Below, in pieces: positions 58,527 to 64,000 of a stretch of DNA of 64,000 nucleotides. The stretch lies in contig JAUEDM010000001.1 in NCBI GenBank assembly GCA_033439685.1, forward strand, positions 8,742,001 through 8,806,000. Direction: 5' to 3'. The stretch's first letter is position 1. Each line of letters opens with the position of its first letter. A program made the position numbers and the translations under genes. This stretch comes from Apodospora peruviana (taxonomy: Eukaryota > Ascomycota > Sordariomycetes > Sordariales > Lasiosphaeriaceae). Below the pieces are notes generated by a model, which did not search any database, was not told the origin of the DNA, and was given only the letters and a program-made list of their open reading frames with translations.

Positions 58527-60056
58527 GTTTTCCTTTCCTTTTCGCTCGAATGTTTGCAGTTGCGCTGCAGGTCCAGTCAAGTTGCACCGGGGAAAGCCAA
58601 CCTCTTCGGACGCGGGGCTGAACACAGCCTTTTGTTCACAAGCCTTCACCAAATCCAGGATTCCATCTTTCCTTGCCCCGAGCTGGCATGGCGCTGGTAT
58701 ATCCCGAGCCTGAATACCGAACATATCAGCTAGCTCACGGGACTCACAAAAGACACACAGTAAACAAGGTGCCAACATACATACAAATTAGATGTCATCT
58801 AAAACAAACGAAAACTCTAAATTGCCTCGCCTCCATAGATCAATCATGTACCCCAGATTTTGCCCTACACACCAATGCCGGTCGGTTCCAAGGATATTTT
58901 AAGGCAGATTAATTAGGAGCAGCCATTAACTGGTGTCACATTAAACATTTTGTTGACTGCGGGATGTGGGGAGAAGATCTGCCGGCCAATCGGGTTGGCT
59001 GCCAACAAATCGTGATTGGGCGTGGGAAAAGGGGCCTGCAAAAGAGCCGTGACCTATTGTACATTGCGCCAATCTGCCGAACAAAGGTGCAAGTTGAGGA
59101 TCATCATCCCACTAGACTGTAGTCGGTCCACGGAAGGAAGCAGCCATTCATTTACTGGTGCTGAATTGTTTCTCGCAGGGAAGACGTGCGAGCGTTCATC
59201 CTCAAAACGCCAGGAGTGATATGTCGGCACCAGCTTCCGTGTTGGGCAGGCCATGGCGATGGAATTATATCGACAGTTGAGAACTTTAGAGGTATACCAT
59301 CCTCAGATTTCCCAATATGATTGGACGTGGTATTTGCAGTCTGCTCTGTGAATGCCGGGTGCCGAGAATCCCAAGGTACCTTAATCGAAGAAAGATCGAC
59401 CTTTTTGCTTAGGTACGTGCGGATATTACCAGGACGTTATTAATCCTCGAAGTCGGCATATAAGGCTCATCACAAGTAACGTTGCCTCCCGCATGACAGC
59501 TGCTGGCATTGACAGGAACGGAGCTCGCAACCACATTTCAGCCGGTTCAACTGGTCCTGGTTGACAACTTCGCCGTTTGTTCGTGATTGTTTGTTTGGGG
59601 ATTGGTATGAGTTCGTGGAGAGGAGGATAGGATCTGTGTAGTACTCGATATTGTGACTTGCCAGTATGGTAATTCCTGAGATTTTACTGCTCGAGGCTGT
59701 TTCTGATCAGATATTCAACCACACTGTTCGCGAGATAACTTGCTTTGCGTGGCTGCGCGGTCCTCTTGTCTTAGTAGAATGTCAGAGTACCTGAGTATGA
59801 AACCACGTCACACAATTACACTAGTATCGTGATGGTCGTGGGTGATCCCAAGCTATCCGCATATCCCATCTTCATTGTTGAATGACTTCAATAGGAGTGT
59901 TACAGACCCACCATAACAATGTCAGTGACAAATTGTACTTTCCTCTGTGTCTGGATCCGTCTCGTGTGCACCGTGCAGGGGACATAGAGATGGAAAATGC
60001 TCCTTCGGTACCTCACAAAGCCAGGATCAGATAATAAAGGCAATGAAATATAGTAA
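58527..60056. other. Intergenic, no gene recognised
   Basis: 1.5 kb upstream of the tyrosinase; no coding support on either strand. Confidence 0.45.
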
Positions 60057-62576
60057 TCAGGCATCATAACGCCAAGTTCTGATCAAGTTCACCAGCTGTT
60101 CATGGCCCTCCTTCATTGCAGTGACAACTGGTTTCCCTTTCCAGGCGCTGCTAGCACCATTGATGAACCGGTCCTCAACAGGACGGAAAAGCTCATGGGA
60201 GTACCGCTGCTTGGCACCATGCTGTAGTAAAATGCGGACTGTCGACATGTTTCCGCCGTAGGCAGCGAAATGTAAAGCTAAAGCACCGCCCCAGTCCGCG
60301 GCGTTCGGCTCGAATCCCTTGGAGAGTAGGCGACGAACCATGAGTGGCTGTGCCTGTCCGGCTGCAGCGCAGAGAATTGTTTCCCCCGCCTCCATCCTTC
60401 TTGAAAATATCGGCTCCCTTGGACACCAGGAACTCGACTGTGGGTATGTGACCTTTAGCGGCGGCCGAGAAAATGGGAGTGTAGTTGCCGAGTACTTTGT
60501 CGTCTTCCAGCCGACCACCGTGGCCGAGGAGAAGTCTGATCATGTGGTTCAAACCCAGCTCGGCAGCGAAATGCATGTAGCTGTGTCTGTCTGAGCTTAC
60601 CTTGGTATCAACACCCGCTTCGTAGCCGAGAAGTAGGCTTGCCATGGCGACATCGTCATTTTGAATGGCGGCCTTGAGTAGCGTTAAGCTTTGATCAGGT
60701 AGGTGATCCACGTCGGCCCGTGCTCGATCAGGACCCGGGCGGCATTCGTGTCTCCAAGTTGAACCGCCACCACCAAGGGTGTGAACGAGACTTTATCTAC
60801 CGCGTGAACCAAACAACCGGCTGCAAGCAGGACGCCAAGCATCTCTCGGTTCTCTGTCGTCACAGCCAAGTGAAGTGCTGTGTGCCCAGTCGATCCCATA
60901 GCCACGTTTACGTTGGCTTTGTTCTTCGCCAGAAATTTTACCCCTGCAATATTTCCCTTTTCGACGGCGACAGTAAAGCGTACCTACCCTCACACTCCAG
61001 ATTGGCATCAGCCCCGGCATGAACCAGCATCTGCATTATCTGACAGTCCCCACGAGAGGCTGCCAGCATGAGACAGGAAGGTTTCTTCGGTTCTGCTGTC
61101 ACTAGCGCATTTGGGGGAGCTCCGTTGTCCCAAAGAAACTTCACCCCTTCAGCTCGTTCTCTAAACACTTCCCACGCCAAAGGTGACATGCCCGTCTTGT
61201 CGACACACGCCAGGCTGACTCCAAAGCCAAGCAGTTACCTCGCCCTCTTGAGGTTCCCTTTTTGCATAGCATAGAATACTGGAGTACAACCAAAGCGGTC
61301 TACAGCGTTGATATCAGCCCCAAAAGCAAGAAGAATTGAGACCTGGTCGTTTCCGGTTCCTGCGTCAGCCAGCTCGACGAAGGACTTTTGGTGGAGGATT
61401 GTGCGTTGGTACCGTGACACTCGCATATTGGGATCTGCCCCGAGCATGAGCATGATCGATAAAACAGGTAGCAGACCAAACCACCCAACGCAATTCAATG
61501 CTGGCCACCCAGAGATTCTCGGGTAAGACAAATTAACGCTGGCCGCGTCCACGCCAGCCAACACCAGCTGAATCATTATAGATATCTGTACACTTTGTTT
61601 GTCATCCTCATGACAAAGGCCCAAATCTCCGGGCCTTGGTACTATGGGCCGTTCCTGATTTGTGGAATGATGGTACTGATCGTACTTCCATATGGCGTGA
61701 TGGAGAGGAGTCAAGCCATTTATGACCGAGGGTGCGTTTGGGTCCACACCGTCTCGTAGAAGATTTTTAACACCGCCTACGAAATTGTTGTCGATGGCTT
61801 CATGGAGTAGAAGCTCGTATTTTTGGTCCGTCCGCCTCGGTAGATGTGCCACGGTCGCATACGCAGCGATATCCTGCTGCAATGAGGGCCAGTCTGATAA
61901 GGGCCAGTCTGATACTCGCGTCAGATGCGAGACGACCTGGGGTTTTATCATCAATGGTTTCCTTCAGATCTGCAGTCCTTCGTCTAGGTTTATCGCGGGC
62001 GGATTGTTCTCTGGAGTATTATTAAGACCGGGGCTGCTGGGGGGCCGCGGACACTGGTTCCCGTTTGAAGGCTGTCGAGGATCTCACTAAACAGATTATT
62101 AGCCGATGCACTCATACATAGAATTGCTTGAAACAGACCTGTCGGCAAGGGAGAGCAGCATTTTTAGCAAATGTCTATATGCCCGGATCTGGCTGATAGT
62201 GTCTTTGATTCCCGCCTCCTGGAAAACAAATAAGATGCGCTGCCCTACCGCCATATCTCCGGGCGTGCGTGTGACACTAAAATTTCCGCCTCGAGCTTCC
62301 TGAATTCATTACCGATGCCTTTAACTGCCTGATCAAAAGACAGCTGCAGGTCGCATGTGCCGTTCGTTCCCGTTGCAAGAAGCTCGGGTCGTGTCTGGAT
62401 CCGAGCTGTCACCCGATCAAGCATTAACTTTGTCGTCGAACATTCCAGCGCAATGACTGATAGTGCCGTGTTCGCGTTGCGGTATTGTTTCCCATGTCGA
62501 TAAGTGCTGTGGCGATCTTCAAGCCGGCTGTGGCGACGCCGCTAATGGACGCGATCATCGAGAACGGATCAACCAT
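60057..62576 (-). pseudogene. Ankyrin-repeat protein gene with fungal STAND-type N-terminus, frameshifted
   Basis: The start at 62576 gives MVDPFSMIASISGVATAGLK, a common N-terminal module of fungal STAND and ankyrin proteins. It shifts frame near 62485, continuing as NTALSVIALEC in another frame. Ankyrin repeats follow in several frames: 61954-61235 (NGLTPLHHAI), 61189-60938, 60905-60684 (GHTALHLAV), 60711-60193 and 60518-60057. Lesions include TAA where the reading passes RA-LLGFG (about 61238), a one-base loss in CACGGGCCGACG (about 60720) that separates IEHG from ADVDHLPD, and a shift at the G run near 60390. A 44-nt GTAGGT...GCAG intron (about 61000-60957) could join two parts but is very short. 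Ankyrin repeats mediate protein binding; this copy is not expected to make a full protein. Confidence 0.75.
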
Positions 62577-64000
62577 GGTGATCGCTGTAGCAGGCGTCGA
62601 CGACCCAGGCTGGTATTGCCAACGTGGAGAAGTCCGGAATAGGTCGAGTTGCAAGATTGGAAATGGTAGTCCCGCCCGATGGTGAACGGACTCGGGAGAG
62701 GGGGGGCCGCGCTCTTATTTCATGAACTCCTTCTCCGTGTCACATTTCACGAAAGCAAAAGTTGTATGCACATACCAAGTTACGTCCGTTGGAACCAAGA
62801 CTATACAGATAACCGCCGCCAAGGTCGAGGCCGCATGATCAGAGGGAGGCAACCTGGAAAGGCGGAGACTGGTTGGCCAACACATATACGCTAGCCTTCA
62901 CGATCGAGGCACTGCTTCTCCGACATCGACGTTGGTGCGACAAAGCGCGCAGGGGCGTGGGTTGTGTGCTGGCAGCCATAGTTCTCGTCGTTGCTGATGA
63001 CGAAAGGCTCGGGAGCCTGAAACAAACCGAAAAACCATGCGAGGAGTATGGTGGTTGATGCATTGACGGGCTGGCGATGCTGGAGGTGGGAGAAGTTGAG
63101 AAGTTCGAGAGACAGTGAACGGGAGGAAGCCCCGAAGTTCCTGTCATTCAGGCAAGCACCTTCCCATTTAACAATGTCATGCTACGCCTTCCATTCTCAA
63201 ACAATGAGCTGCAGCCTGCATCGTAACTTCCAGGTTTCCAACACAGCCACCCGTGGGTACCCGAGGTGGAGTTCTGCGGCCAGACCGCCATTCCGGGCTT
63301 CACCTCTTCCCGAGTCGTTCCTTCCTTCTTTTTGCTCTACCGCTTGTGTTGGAGAACTTCACGGAGACGGACATCAGATCAAGTTCAATTGCTTCATACT
63401 GTTGGTGGTATTGGTGAATATAGTTCATAGACGTGATCGCGATGCTGCCAAATGCCGAATCTTTTTGAGGTAAGGTGTTGTTGCGTTGTGTGAAAACACA
63501 GACAAATATGTACTGCAGTAGGTGCGAAGCCTACTGGGCCCAACCTTTTAGAGGAGCAGTGGACAACACCATAGCTCACAGTGTGCAGGATGTGGTCTTC
63601 GTCTATGTTGTGGTGATTCCGCGACAACGAATTGTGGGCACAAGATGCGCTGAAAAGAACGAAGAAAAGTCGGTTATTGACACAGAGAGGGCGAGCAGGA
63701 AAGGGGGTCCTGGGAGCTCCGTATATTGCCCCTGAAGCGCTTACATAACCCCCGTTCTACTGTGATAGCTTCTGAAAGCGGAAAAACTCATCCTGAACAA
63801 GGAATCAAACCCTGCGGTGTGTGCCTGTAAACAAGCCTCTGACTGCGGAAGGCCGTCGCCACAAATCCGCTGCCAACTCGCTGCTGGAAGCCGGGTCTCA
63901 TATGCCGTGCTCACGATTATTACCCTGTCCACGGTAATTCCGATTCAAACACTTCCTACGGTGCACTGCTTGTCTTGGAATGGTTTCAAATGACATATGC
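62577..64000. other. Window end, no gene recognised
   Basis: Frames up to 141 codons (63048-63473) show no signal, motif or biased codon use. A gene that continues beyond the window cannot be excluded. Confidence 0.4.

Noticed and set aside
63048..63473. 141-codon plus-strand frame near the window end
   Set aside because: Low-complexity composition, no motif, and conflicting frames on both strands.
63790..63830. GGTTTGATTCC-like T-arm sequence on the minus strand
   Set aside because: No matching acceptor, D or anticodon arms around it; not a tRNA.

Overview
The window comes from a filamentous ascomycete (Pezizomycotina, most likely a Sordariomycete). The evidence is short GT-AG introns of about 55-180 nt with CTRAY-like branch sites, an eEF3 gene, a HET-domain gene, a UstYa-type (DUF3328) gene, a CFEM-like GPI protein, SRR1 and fungal CorA-like genes, and a decayed non-LTR element. 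Gene density is low, about one gene per 2.5-3 kb. I built the exon models by hand from splice signals and reading phase. All multi-exon models called CDS close in frame.

Layout. 0.9-6.6 kb: a GPI-anchored fasciclin protein and elongation factor 3, convergent. 8-14 kb: small surface or secreted proteins, a tRNA-Pro with an intron, and a secreted-protein gene broken by one extra A. 14.5-18.8 kb: a secreted precursor with ten EPFVQI repeats, divergent from a UstYa-type oxidase gene. This is the arrangement expected of a small dikaritin-like RiPP locus and is the best candidate here for an undescribed system. 21.8-29.2 kb: a GPI-type protein, a membrane-protein relic, and an 11-exon gene that joins a DUF2235 alpha/beta hydrolase to a P-loop GTPase. 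31-37 kb: a C2H2-like protein and a CorA-like membrane protein. 37-42 kb: diverged direct and inverted repeats around a second decayed membrane-protein gene. 42-52 kb: SRR1-like, an MFS sugar transporter, a HET protein and a GGCT/AIG2-like protein.

The right part (52-62.6 kb) is rich in decay: a LINE relic, a degenerate amidoligase, a MetAP1 copy with several lesions and a 19-bp tandem expansion, and a frameshifted ankyrin gene. An intact secreted tyrosinase lies among them. Several lesions are C-to-T or G-to-A changes, which fits but does not prove repeat-induced point mutation. Functional links are limited: the precursor and UstYa pair probably act together, while eEF3, SRR1, the transporter and the others look like independent genes.
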